A stretch of 64,000 nt of DNA from NCBI GenBank assembly GCA_041394245.1, contig JAWKIR010000002.1, positions 1,984,001-2,048,000 of the forward strand, in the 5' to 3' direction. Each line of letters begins with the position of its first letter. Position 1 is the first letter of the stretch. A program made the translations under genes and the position numbers. The notes beneath the pieces were generated by a model, which saw only the letters and a list, made by a program, of their open reading frames with translations, had not been told where the DNA came from and did not search any database. Source of the stretch: Acidimicrobiales bacterium. GTDB lineage: Bacteria > Actinomycetota > Acidimicrobiia > Acidimicrobiales > Aldehydirespiratoraceae. This document shows positions 45,137 to 51,977 of the stretch, piece after piece.

Positions 45137-45241
45137 TCAGATGCGCAGGCCGGAGATGACCCGGCTGATGACCAACTCCCCGAGATCGCCCGGCTGATCA
45201 CGAGCTGCTGGATCTCCCCGGTGCCGCCGAAGATGCCATGG
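45137..45241 (-). repeat. Degenerate double att copy (acyl-CoA dehydrogenase 3' end)
   Basis: Two partial copies of the acyl-CoA dehydrogenase C-terminal codons lie head to tail. On the minus strand 45241-45179 reads HGIFGGTGEIQQLVISRAISG, then 45178-45137 reads ELVISRVISGLRI followed by TGA. Both are diverged in protein as well as DNA from the intact gene at 56425, so they come from older or different donors. The join suggests a crossover between two att sites that removed whatever lay between. Confidence 0.8.
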
Positions 45242-45331
45242 GTCCCGCCCGGTGCCGTGGTGATGACGCTGGCTCGTGGTGGGCGTTGTGTTGTCGACAT
45301 CGCCGTCCAGCTCCTGACGATGCGTGCACGG

Positions 45332-45337
45332 TACCGT
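45332..45337 (+). promoter_or_regulatory. Putative -10 (TACCGT), leaderless
   Basis: TACCGT followed by 7 nt and the ATG at 45345. Confidence 0.55.
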
Positions 45338-45344
45338 CGTGCCC

Positions 45345-45524
45345 ATGGCCGACAAGTACGAGACCCTCACCGCCGAAGAGCTCGATGCCATGACGCCGGA
45401 TCAGCGAGCCAGGGCGTTCCGTGACCGGATCGTGACCGACCCCGAGGAGATCCCCGAGAACTTTCGGGGTCGCATCTTCGACACAGCGAAGCGACTCGGC
45501 GCCGAACGCGCCGACCAGAAGTGA
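45345..45524 (+). CDS. Small antitoxin-like protein
   Basis: A 59-residue acidic/helical protein starting MADKYETLTAEELDAMTPDQ. It overlaps the next, toxin-like frame by 4 nt (GTGA at 45521), the classic layout of a type II antitoxin before its toxin. I do not recognise the family. The leaderless-type hexamer supports the ATG at 45345. Confidence 0.6.
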   Translation: MADKYETLTAEELDAMTPDQRARAFRDRIVTDPEEIPENFRGRIFDTAKRLGAERADQK

Positions 45525-45813
45525 CGCGGCGGCGCGTCGTCGTACTTCCCCAAGTCTTCGATCGCCTCGTCAACTACTCCCCGACGAACGATCTGCACGC
45601 GGCGAGCCGTCCACGGCCGACTTCGTGCTCCACGACCTGACCGCGATCATCGACACACTCGCCGAGGACTACGAAGGCAACACGATCCCGGCGCCGGACA
45701 CCCACATCCGGATCATGATCACCGCGGGAATGACAGTGCCCTTCGTCGCCGTCTACGCCGATCTCCGGCCCGATGACACCGTCGAGGTCATCTCGTTGGA
45801 CATCGAACACTGA
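45521..45813 (+). pseudogene. RelE/ParE-like toxin, frameshifted
   Basis: GTG 45521 opens a frame reading VTRRRVVVLPQVFDRLVNYS and stays open to about 45600. The expected continuation (GEPSTADFVLHDLTAIIDTLAEDY... ending in VEVISLDIEH, TGA at 45811-45813) is in a different frame that resumes at 45601. A single missing base near 45599 explains this. Joined, it is a ~97-residue basic-then-mixed protein with the length and layout of RelE/ParE-like toxins; the family call is by pattern only. It could also be a sequencing error. Confidence 0.55.
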
Positions 45814-45817
45814 GCAC

Positions 45818-45847
45818 CTGAAGACGTCCCCGCGGCGACGTCTTCAG
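45818..45847. terminator. Hairpin terminator of the toxin-antitoxin unit
   Basis: A perfect 11-bp stem (CTGAAGACGTC at 45818-45828 with GACGTCTTCAG at 45837-45847) and an 8-nt loop lie 4 bp past the toxin-like stop and end 1 bp before the att copy. Confidence 0.65.
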
Positions 45848-45848
45848 A

Positions 45849-45927
45849 TCACTCGATCCGCAGACCCGAGATCGCCCGGCTGATCACCAGCTGCTGGATC
45901 TGCTCGGTGCCTTCGAAAATGTCGTGG
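45849..45927 (-). repeat. att copy 2 (79 bp of acyl-CoA dehydrogenase 3' end)
   Basis: 75 of 79 bases match 56425-56503. The differences are stop TAG to TGA, Leu392 CTC to CTG and Ile382 ATC to ATT, so the encoded residues H380-E404 and a stop are kept. This is the left boundary of element 2. Confidence 0.9.
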
Positions 45928-46266
45928 GTCCTGCCCGGGTGTCCAGCGCGTGGCGTTGCGTGACCGTGAGCAGGGCGTTCACGGCTTCACCGTCCATCCG
46001 GCCAATCCGAACTGAGCCCCGTGATGGCAGTTTCTAGGGACAGAACTAGGGACACCACCTGCCGCGACGGTCCTCAGGAGTGTTGGCAGCGCGCTCGGCA
46101 ATGTTGGCTCGTGGGCGGGTCCGACGCGACGGTCGCGCTGCGAATATCACGCACTGAAGTAGGGCCGAACTCGAGTGGGCGGCACTGTTCGATTCTGGGC
46201 GTGGTTGCCGGACGCGCACTTCAGCGTCGTTTCGATCGACGGTTCGCCCGGTTGCGGCGGATCTTC
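45928..46266. other. Non-coding left end of element 2
   Basis: Besides the arm-type repeats at 46034-46054 I find no convincing gene; the open frames here are short or shadows of the antisense lipoprotein. Confidence 0.55.
46034..46054 (+). repeat. Arm-type direct repeats CTAGGGACA x2
   Basis: CTAGGGACA at 46034 and 46046, a 12-bp period, begins 107 bp from the att core end. Element 3 has related GTAGGGATG pairs with the same period and a similar distance (119 bp). Confidence 0.65.
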
Positions 46267-47274
46267 TCAGGAGTCGCTGCAGGCGTATCCGCCTTTGACG
46301 GTGGTGATGGTGTCGAGATCGGATTCGTGGAGCCACATGACAAGCCCTTCGACCTGTCCTGGGATCGGGTCGACGGGCTCGAGGACAGCCAGAATGCCGA
46401 AGTAGTCGGCTCGAAGGTCTCGGATCGGACCCACGCGCTCTCCGTATTCGTCACGAATCGCCGCGAGAGACTCGCCGGGTTGCGCGGGAGTGTCGACGCC
46501 GACGGGAGCGTGCCCGTCAAGGATGAATCCGTTGAACCCCTCCTCGCCGGCGAGTGGCTGCTTCGCGAACACCAGAGACAGACCACCCCATCTCACGATG
46601 CGTTCCGTGTCGCAGTACCCGCCCGATTGCCATCCGGTGTCGGCATCGGCGACGCCGAGATCGGCTTCGAACGCAGCGATCACGGTGTCGGGATCCGAAC
46701 CGAACGGCAGATCCGGAGTCACCCCTCTGCTGCTGAGATGGAGCACCGTCGGCACGAGCGGGTCGACGCTGGACGGTGGCGGGGGAGCGGGAATCGTGAC
46801 GGGTGCAGGTGAGGCAACGCCGAAGAAGGCCCCCAACTCACCGCCGCACAGCTCCTGATGTCGCCCGACAGCCTGGACCAGGCCCGTGAGATCCTCCCCA
46901 GGGAAGACGCCGATACTGAGATCGAGCTCCTGACCCGCTGGCGGCGGACCGATCTCTTGGAGCAGAGCAATGATGGCCTCGTTCCACTCGGCGAGATCTG
47001 CCGGCGCAAACCGGTTCGCCGCTCGAAGATCGATCGCCCAGTCGCCGCCATAGGCGTATCCCGACTCGACGGTGCGCTCGCGTACCTCAGCGGAGTCGCG
47101 GCAGTAGCGGTCGACGTCCGGCTCCGGCGGAAGTGTGGCACTCACGCCGTCGACGGCCGACGTCGTGGACGTACTCGTCGACGAGATCTCATCTGGCGCT
47201 CCTCCGCTCGGGGCCGAACTGCATCCCGCCCCGACGATGACCGCCAAGATCACCGCGATCGACCATCTCTGCAC
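46267..47274 (-). CDS. Predicted lipoprotein
   Basis: A 335-residue protein starting VQRWSIAVILAVIVGAGCSS: a short lipoprotein signal with Cys near residue 18, then a Ser/Thr-rich linker and a soluble domain with scattered Cys (RYCRDS, ELCGGE, GYCDTE, YACSDS). The C-terminal part (PFGSDPDTVIAAFEADLG...GLSLVFAKQP) recalls small secreted actinobacterial proteins of unknown function. GTG 47274 lies 6 nt after GATACT. It is the largest gene of element 2; cargo function unknown. Confidence 0.7.
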   Translation of the reverse strand: MQRWSIAVILAVIVGAGCSSAPSGGAPDEISSTSTSTTSAVDGVSATLPPEPDVDRYCRDSAEVRERTVESGYAYGGDWAIDLRAANRFAPADLAEWNEAIIALLQEIGPPPAGQELDLSIGVFPGEDLTGLVQAVGRHQELCGGELGAFFGVASPAPVTIPAPPPPSSVDPLVPTVLHLSSRGVTPDLPFGSDPDTVIAAFEADLGVADADTGWQSGGYCDTERIVRWGGLSLVFAKQPLAGEEGFNGFILDGHAPVGVDTPAQPGESLAAIRDEYGERVGPIRDLRADYFGILAVLEPVDPIPGQVEGLVMWLHESDLDTITTVKGGYACSDS

Positions 47275-47601
47275 TCCCCGAGTATCGCGCCGAAGCAGCC
47301 CCCAGAACCGTCGCCCATGTTGGTGTTCGCCAAGAGCGTCTCGTGCGGCATCATCGGCGAAGTAGCGCGCCGGGAACGTTAGTGCCGGCACTCGACAATC
47401 AGGCGCCCGACGGTCGGCGACCCGCTTCCACCTCCCGGCCGTAGGGAAAGCGCCGAGACACAACGGCAGGTCCTGCGGACCTGGCGGAGAAGGAGGTGCG
47501 GTCGCTCTTCGCCAAGGCGACGTCACTTTCGGCCGAGCCATCGGCTCTGCTGAACCCCATCGTCGTGGGGCTGAACCGCCTCAGGTAGGGATCCTCCAGG
47601 A
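47275..47601. other. Non-coding gap in element 2
   Basis: Contains the lipoprotein promoter at its left edge; otherwise I see no gene, repeat or strong hairpin. Confidence 0.5.
47281..47286 (-). promoter_or_regulatory. Putative -10 (GATACT) of lipoprotein gene
   Basis: On the minus strand GATACT is followed by 6 nt and GTG 47274. Confidence 0.45.
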
Positions 47602-48120
47602 TCAGCCTGCGGCGAGCAGCGTTTCGACCAGGCGACGCTCGTCGTCATCGTTGAGGTTGCGACGAGTGAGCAGGGTCGCGTTGGCCAAGGCGATGATCCG
47701 TCCCCGATCGTCGGTGTCCGCATCGGGCTCGAGCCAGGATTGCACGTCGACCCAACGCCAAAGCGGCGAGCGCGTCGAGGTGCCATAGGCCGGCTCGGGA
47801 AACCCGGAGCTGTCGGCGTCCCGCTTGATCCAGTGGTTCACGGCTTGGCGACTGCGGCCGGTGCGCTCTGCGATGTCGGCTTGGGAGACCAACTCCTCTC
47901 CCTCCACCCGCATGACCTGGATCCCCGCCACGGACTCGGCCTGGGTGATGGCAGACGCGATGGCATCGAGAAGGGTGGAAGCGTCACGGTCGACATCGAG
48001 CGCCGGGTGCCCGTCGAACGCAGTGACCGCGGCGTCGTCGAGACCGGCTTCGAACAGCAGGTCGCTGGTTGCCTCGTCGATCGGGCGGTTGAGGATCAGC
48101 ATGAAATTGTGAGTGTTCAT
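47602..48120 (-). CDS. HTH antitoxin-like protein (HicB-like partner)
   Basis: A 172-residue protein with an N-terminal alpha/beta half (NTHNFMLILNRPIDEATSDLLFEAGLDD) and a helix-turn-helix in ELVSQADIAERTGRSRQAVNHWIKR, followed by PLWRWVDVQSWLEP. It lies 11 bp downstream of the HicA-like gene, the order used by HicAB-type systems. ATG 48120 replaces an over-long upstream frame. Predicted to neutralise the toxin and repress the operon. Confidence 0.7.
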   Translation of the reverse strand: MNTHNFMLILNRPIDEATSDLLFEAGLDDAAVTAFDGHPALDVDRDASTLLDAIASAITQAESVAGIQVMRVEGEELVSQADIAERTGRSRQAVNHWIKRDADSSGFPEPAYGTSTRSPLWRWVDVQSWLEPDADTDDRGRIIALANATLLTRRNLNDDDERRLVETLLAAG

Positions 48121-48131
48121 GGCATGTCGAT

Positions 48132-48344
48132 TCAGGTGTTGCGACGAATGTGTCGTCGGATCTGTTTGGCGTGGTTGTCCGCGCTCTTCGGGGTCGACCA
48201 CACCCGGAACGGATGCGGCTGGTCACCGCTGATCACGTGTGTCGAGTGACCATGCCCGGACGAATCGGTCACGGTCAGCCCGGCAAGCTCGGCTTCGCGA
48301 AGAGCCTTCTCAATCTCCTTCTTCGGATGCGTCTTCCGGCTCAC
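48132..48344 (-). CDS. HicA-like toxin
   Basis: A 70-residue protein: KKEIEKALREAELAGLTV, then GHGHSTHVISG and FRVWSTPKSADNHAKQIRRHIRR. The G-H-s/g-h pattern and the STPKxxxNHAKxIRR ending match a HicA-like small RNA-binding toxin group. GTG 48344 lies 6 nt after TAGAGT, so the mRNA is probably leaderless. It is followed by the HTH antitoxin. Confidence 0.72.
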   Translation of the reverse strand: MSRKTHPKKEIEKALREAELAGLTVTDSSGHGHSTHVISGDQPHPFRVWSTPKSADNHAKQIRRHIRRNT

Positions 48345-48350
48345 CTTTGA

Positions 48351-48356
48351 ACTCTA
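48351..48356 (-). promoter_or_regulatory. Putative -10 (TAGAGT) of toxin-antitoxin operon
   Basis: On the minus strand TAGAGT is followed by TCAAAG and the GTG at 48344. Confidence 0.6.
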
Positions 48357-48459
48357 CTAATCTTGTTGACAATGTCAACTAGCCCACGGCAGCAGTCGGT
48401 CGGTGTCACACCCGAGCCGTACGTTCTCGGGCAAACCAACCACGTGCGAGGAGACGACA

Positions 48460-48750
48460 ATGAACGACGCAACGGCATTCGGAGAATCGGCACGAACGCT
48501 TCTGGCGACGCTGTCCAAGTGTGATACGAGCGAGGACGATGAAAGCGGGATGGTTCGCTTCGGTCTCTCCATGAGCCCAGAGGAGGCGGGGCCCGTCATG
48601 CGCGCACTGTTCCGCGCCGAGGCGGAACTCCTGTTGATCGATGCGGAAACCTTCGATCCGGTGGGGCCGACTCGGACACCGGAGCAGCGTCGTGCCGACG
48701 CGTTGATCGAGATCGCTACTGCCGCCGCGGCCGCGCTCGAGGCGGCGTAG
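48460..48750 (+). CDS. DUF222 (13E12-repeat) fragment
   Basis: A 96-residue protein. Residues ~35-90 (LSMSPEEAGPVMRALFRAEAEL...RTPEQRRADALIEIA) match a segment of the DUF222 domain found before an HNH nuclease in actinobacterial 13E12-type proteins of ~450 residues. Only this middle part remains. AGGAG lies 6 nt before ATG 48460, so it may still be expressed. Its stop is 5 bp from the att copy at 48755, suggesting it was cut by element insertion or recombination. Confidence 0.6.
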   Translation: MNDATAFGESARTLLATLSKCDTSEDDESGMVRFGLSMSPEEAGPVMRALFRAEAELLLIDAETFDPVGPTRTPEQRRADALIEIATAAAAALEAA

Positions 48751-48754
48751 CCGA

Positions 48755-48833
48755 CTACTCGATGCGCAGGCCCGAGATCGCCCGGCTGATCACGAGCTGC
48801 TGGATCTGCTCGGTGCCTTCGAAGATGTCGTGG
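48755..48833 (-). repeat. att copy 3 (79 bp of acyl-CoA dehydrogenase 3' end)
   Basis: 77 of 79 bases match 56425-56503. The two differences are silent (Arg402 CGG/CGC, Gly400 GGT/GGC) and the TAG stop is kept. This is the distal boundary of element 3. Confidence 0.93.
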
Positions 48834-48912
48834 GTCTCTCCGAGACTTATCCACTGGCGACCGCTGCGGCTCTTTGTGGTGTCTGACCTGGGGAAACGCT
48901 GGATCGTGTTGT

Positions 48913-48972
48913 CCGCTGCTGACCGCTGATCATCCCTACTCCGACCCAAAAGTAGGGATGAAAGTAGGGATG
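48913..48972 (+). repeat. Arm-type sites at distal end of element 3
   Basis: CCGCTGCTGACCG (48913), CATCCCTAC (48931, inverted) and GTAGGGATG at 48952 and 48964 (12-bp period). The same motifs occur at the other end of the element. Confidence 0.75.
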
Positions 48973-49033
48973 CGCCGGCGAGCATCCGAGCGAATTCGAC
49001 GGCAGCTCCGGCGACACCTGCCACTCTGGAAGC

Positions 49034-50182
49034 GTGAGGAAGACGCTAGCGAGCGACGGGATGGAGGTGATCTACGACCTCCACGCCGACACTGACCGGG
49101 TCGAAGCAATGAAGGCAGTCAGCAAAGATGGGGCACGTCCAGACATGGGGCTCGCGCCGAAGCCCTACCTCATCGGCAGCCGAAAGTTCTGGCGGCATCT
49201 CGGCTCTGATCGACTGCCGCTCGCCGTCGTCACAGGGACAATCACCGAGGTCTATTGGGCGAGTATGGGCGACTATCCGATGTTCAAGCTGACCGAGGAC
49301 GATGGCACGACCCACGACTTCACCCGTGAAGGCGACATCGCTCGCTACGTGAAGGGACTTGCTGCTCGAGTCGAGAGGGTCGACATGCCGTGGAAGCCCG
49401 GCGTCAGCCATGCCCTTTCCAGAACGCTCGTGACGCGCATCCTGGTGGAGTCCTCCACATGGCGATCAGACCCGCGTGCCCCCGGCCCCTTCGGCCTGAT
49501 GCTGCTGCAGGAGCACCAACACTCACAGTCGGCCTGGGCGCTTCGATGCTTCGAACACTGGCTTCAGATCGAGGGCATCGACCACAACGAACTCCGGAGT
49601 CTCGTCGATCACCTCTGGGACTGGATGACCATTGACGAGCACTCCTTCGGGGAATGGCACGACCGCCCGCCACCTCTGATCAGCCAGCCCGACGCCGATC
49701 TCGGTCTCGAACTCGACACCGAGGCCAGCACTGCGCTTCGCCAGGCGATCGCCGACGCAACCGACCTCGCCTACAACAGCCTTTTCGGAGCCTTCGACGA
49801 TCAGCGTCACATGGAGGTGGCGGCTGCCCTCGGGGCGCTGTTGATGCCACACAGATTGAACATTCCCGACCCAAGCGTCTTCGGTCTCCCCGACGGCCTT
49901 GACCTCGAGCACGAGTGGGGACCCATGCCCGACAACCTCGTTGCGCGTTGGCGGGAGCATCCGCTCCCATGGCCCAACTACTCGACCGTGGAGGTGACCA
50001 CGGATCGTCATGCGTCCGAGGGCGCACTGCGAGGAGCGACGGGTGCGATTGTCGAGGTGTACGACGGTGCGTACGAGATCGAAATCGTCGACGAGGACGG
50101 ACGAACCCGATTCCTCGGCCCGATGCAGCACGACGATGTGCGTTTCCTGTGGGCACCGGACTGGCGACAGAAGCTCCGGTAG
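49034..50182 (+). CDS. Uncharacterised protein with DUF4926-like C-terminus
   Basis: A 382-residue protein I do not recognise as a whole. The middle (about residues 130-260) is helical and acidic, with a Trp-rich stretch (LWDWMTIDEHSFGEW). The C-terminus, GATGAIVEVYDGAYEIEIVDEDGRTRFLG, has the pattern of DUF4926, a small domain common beside toxin systems. GTG 49034 is used; ATG 49061 is possible. It is the first gene inside the distal end of element 3, 48 bp before the oxygenase gene. Confidence 0.65.
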   Translation: MRKTLASDGMEVIYDLHADTDRVEAMKAVSKDGARPDMGLAPKPYLIGSRKFWRHLGSDRLPLAVVTGTITEVYWASMGDYPMFKLTEDDGTTHDFTREGDIARYVKGLAARVERVDMPWKPGVSHALSRTLVTRILVESSTWRSDPRAPGPFGLMLLQEHQHSQSAWALRCFEHWLQIEGIDHNELRSLVDHLWDWMTIDEHSFGEWHDRPPPLISQPDADLGLELDTEASTALRQAIADATDLAYNSLFGAFDDQRHMEVAAALGALLMPHRLNIPDPSVFGLPDGLDLEHEWGPMPDNLVARWREHPLPWPNYSTVEVTTDRHASEGALRGATGAIVEVYDGAYEIEIVDEDGRTRFLGPMQHDDVRFLWAPDWRQKLR

Positions 50183-50230
50183 CAAGCGAATTCACGTCTG
50201 AGAGTGTGAGGCTCGTGCCAGGCTGGACTC

Positions 50231-50878
50231 GTGAAGGCCGAACGCTCCCGACATGACATCCTCGTTCTCGACGGCGCGTTGGCACCCGAGACGCTCGACG
50301 ACCTCACTTCGCTAGCTCGGACTGCCAGTTTCGAGTCGCAGGACTTGAACCGGGGTGCCTTCACCGCACGGCAACGAGCTGTCGTCGAGTCCCCACAGAT
50401 CGCGGAAGCCCTTTGGGACGCGATCGCGCCGTACCTCGGACGGCCTGCCGAGTGGTTCAGTGGCCCTGGTATGCCCCGACTCGATCCACCGATCGACGAG
50501 TGGAGCTTCCTCGGATGCAATCCACGTAGCCGGTTCTACTCCTACTCAATGGGCGGCACGTTCTCCGAGCACGAAGATGAACCATGGCGGCCGGATGCGT
50601 CGCGTCGGAGTCTTCTGACGCTGCTCGCCTATCTGCCGACTGGTGGGTGCGTCGGAGGCGAGACCGTCATCGATGGCGAGACCATTGCGGTCGAACCCGG
50701 CCGGATCGTCTTGTTCGATCACGGGTTGCTCCACGAGGGCAAGCCCGTCGAGCGAGGAACGAAGCTGGTTCTTCGGAATGACGTCGTCGCCGGCAGCCCA
50801 ACAGCGGTCATGGACGAACTCGTGCGCGAAACCGAGCACCTCGGGCTCTATGAGGATGACCGTTGGCCGACCTGGTAG
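50231..50878 (+). CDS. 2-oxoglutarate/Fe(II)-dependent oxygenase
   Basis: A 215-residue prolyl-4-hydroxylase-like dioxygenase. The iron site is HED in GGTFSEHEDEPWRPD, the distal His is in RIVLFDHGLLHEGKPV, and the 2OG-binding Arg is in GTKLVLRNDV. Such enzymes hydroxylate proteins or small molecules. It follows the 382-residue gene by 48 bp on the same strand, so the pair may act together; no similar pair is known to me. GTG start without a strong Shine-Dalgarno. Confidence 0.82.
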   Translation: MKAERSRHDILVLDGALAPETLDDLTSLARTASFESQDLNRGAFTARQRAVVESPQIAEALWDAIAPYLGRPAEWFSGPGMPRLDPPIDEWSFLGCNPRSRFYSYSMGGTFSEHEDEPWRPDASRRSLLTLLAYLPTGGCVGGETVIDGETIAVEPGRIVLFDHGLLHEGKPVERGTKLVLRNDVVAGSPTAVMDELVRETEHLGLYEDDRWPTW

Positions 50879-50915
50879 TCCAGCTCGGCTCGGCTGCTCG
50901 GGCCACAGAACAGTC

Positions 50916-51434
50916 TCAGTCCGGAGATGAGCCCCACGGCATCTTGCAGTCCGGTCCAGCAGCCTCGACCCTGAACGGCGCGTGGCCCGGCTGAACGACC
51001 TCCGAGAGGAGCTCGGCGAACACCAGGTTCATGTTGTGACCATTCGTTTCGATCCTGACCTCGTGGAACTTGAGACCGAGCGACTCAGACCACTCTGCCG
51101 CGGTCGCTGAATCGGGGACGTACGTCCCGCCCGGGTACATGACCTGCCACTTCACACCCCAGACGTATCCGTCGAGGTCGACGCCGGGCTCGTAGTCGGT
51201 GAGCCGGTCATCGAGCGACTGGGACCACGTCTCCGGTGACACTGCTGTGCTGAAGGTTGCAGCAACGCAATGTTTGAAGAGCAGCCTGACGGTTTCGGGC
51301 TCGATTCCCGTGCTCGGATCCGCGGTGCAATACACGTAGATCTCGTAGTCGCGCATGTAGTCGGTGAACCCGTGGTAGACGATCGCCTGGTCGAAGACCT
51401 CATCGAGAAGTCGTTGCACTTCGTCAGCGCTCAT
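50916..51434 (-). CDS. YxiG-like (immunity-type) protein
   Basis: A 172-residue protein: EVQRLLDEVFDQAIVYHGFTDYMRDYEIYVYCTADP, VRLLFKHCVAATFSTAV, VDLDGYVWGVKWQVMYPG and FHEVRIETNGHNMNLVF. This matches a family of small proteins like Bacillus YxiG found near polymorphic toxins. GGGGAG lies 6 nt before the ATG. No cognate toxin is in the element, so it is an orphan immunity-like gene. Confidence 0.65.
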   Translation of the reverse strand: MSADEVQRLLDEVFDQAIVYHGFTDYMRDYEIYVYCTADPSTGIEPETVRLLFKHCVAATFSTAVSPETWSQSLDDRLTDYEPGVDLDGYVWGVKWQVMYPGGTYVPDSATAAEWSESLGLKFHEVRIETNGHNMNLVFAELLSEVVQPGHAPFRVEAAGPDCKMPWGSSPD

Positions 51435-51488
51435 CGCTGGCTCCCCAGCTGCTTTCCGCCCAGATCGCGGCGGTCCTAACGGACGAGT

Positions 51489-51977
51489 TCACCGGCTGAG
51501 CACGAACCGGGCGCCTTCGGCCCGGAGCATCTGGAACGGGTTCATGTGCCGGACGCCATTCTCCGCTGCGGCATTCGGGATCTTGATCCGACGGCGACCG
51601 TCGCTGATCACCTCATGGGTGACGACGGTGTGCCCACCCGCGACGGCATGGCCGATGAGGAACGAGTCAGCGGCGGACGCAAACTCGCTCTTCGCTGCGG
51701 GTTCGTAGTTGAGCGAATCGTTGGCCCACCGGTTCACGGCCGCGACGGACGGGATCTCGTCGGCGGTCAGCGGAAGGAAGAACGAGCGGTGGTCCTTCAC
51801 CCATTGGGCAAGGTCGTCGGCACCGACCGCCAGTTCGTCGTAGACGGCTTCGACACTGTGCACGACGCCAGCGGCGTTGGCTCGTTCGAGCCAGTCCCAG
51901 AAGCCAGGGCAGAAGTCGAAGCCGTAGTGGTCATTCTTGGCCCTGATGAAGACGTCGGAGTCGAGGAGGTACGCCAC
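51489..51977 (-). CDS. PIN-domain toxin (DUF4411-type)
   Basis: A 162-residue PIN-fold nuclease. Acidic residues line up as D6 and D8 in YLLDSDVFIRAKNDHYGFDFCPGFWDW, Glu in VEAVYDELAVG and Asp in FASAADSFLIGHA. The DUF4411 layout is typical of toxins paired with an ImmA/IrrE-type partner, which is exactly the upstream gene. GTG 51977 overlaps the partner's TAG, so the two are coupled. Predicted RNA cleavage activity. Confidence 0.82.
   Translation of the reverse strand: MAYLLDSDVFIRAKNDHYGFDFCPGFWDWLERANAAGVVHSVEAVYDELAVGADDLAQWVKDHRSFFLPLTADEIPSVAAVNRWANDSLNYEPAAKSEFASAADSFLIGHAVAGGHTVVTHEVISDGRRRIKIPNAAAENGVRHMNPFQMLRAEGARFVLSR

Larger units (their letters stand above)
45041..45344. other. 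Intergenic region with hairpin, att remnants and promoter
   Basis: Apart from the hairpin at 45109, the att remnants at 45137-45241 and the TACCGT promoter at 45332, I see no coding potential here; the ORFs are antisense readings of the att fragments. Confidence 0.6.
45179..45848. mobile_element. Remnant element 1 (toxin-antitoxin cargo)
   Basis: A ~670-bp segment between the degenerate att copy and the att copy at 45849. It holds only a small antitoxin-like gene and a frameshifted toxin-like gene, ending in a perfect hairpin. No integrase or arm sites are visible. Interpreted as the decayed outer layer of a tandem element array. Confidence 0.55.
45849..48754. mobile_element. Element 2, integrase-less (CIME-like), ~2.9 kb
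   Basis: Bounded by att copies at 45849 and 48755. It keeps arm-type repeats near its left att (46034-46054) but has no integrase. Cargo: a lipoprotein, a HicA-like toxin/HTH antitoxin pair and a DUF222 fragment. Such att-flanked segments without recombination genes can be moved in trans by a related integrase; that is an inference here. Confidence 0.6.

Noticed and set aside
48755..49024. Minus-strand ORF ending in the dehydrogenase C-terminus at att copy 3
   Set aside because: It is the att fragment read together with non-coding arm-site DNA; no start signal and no dehydrogenase domain.
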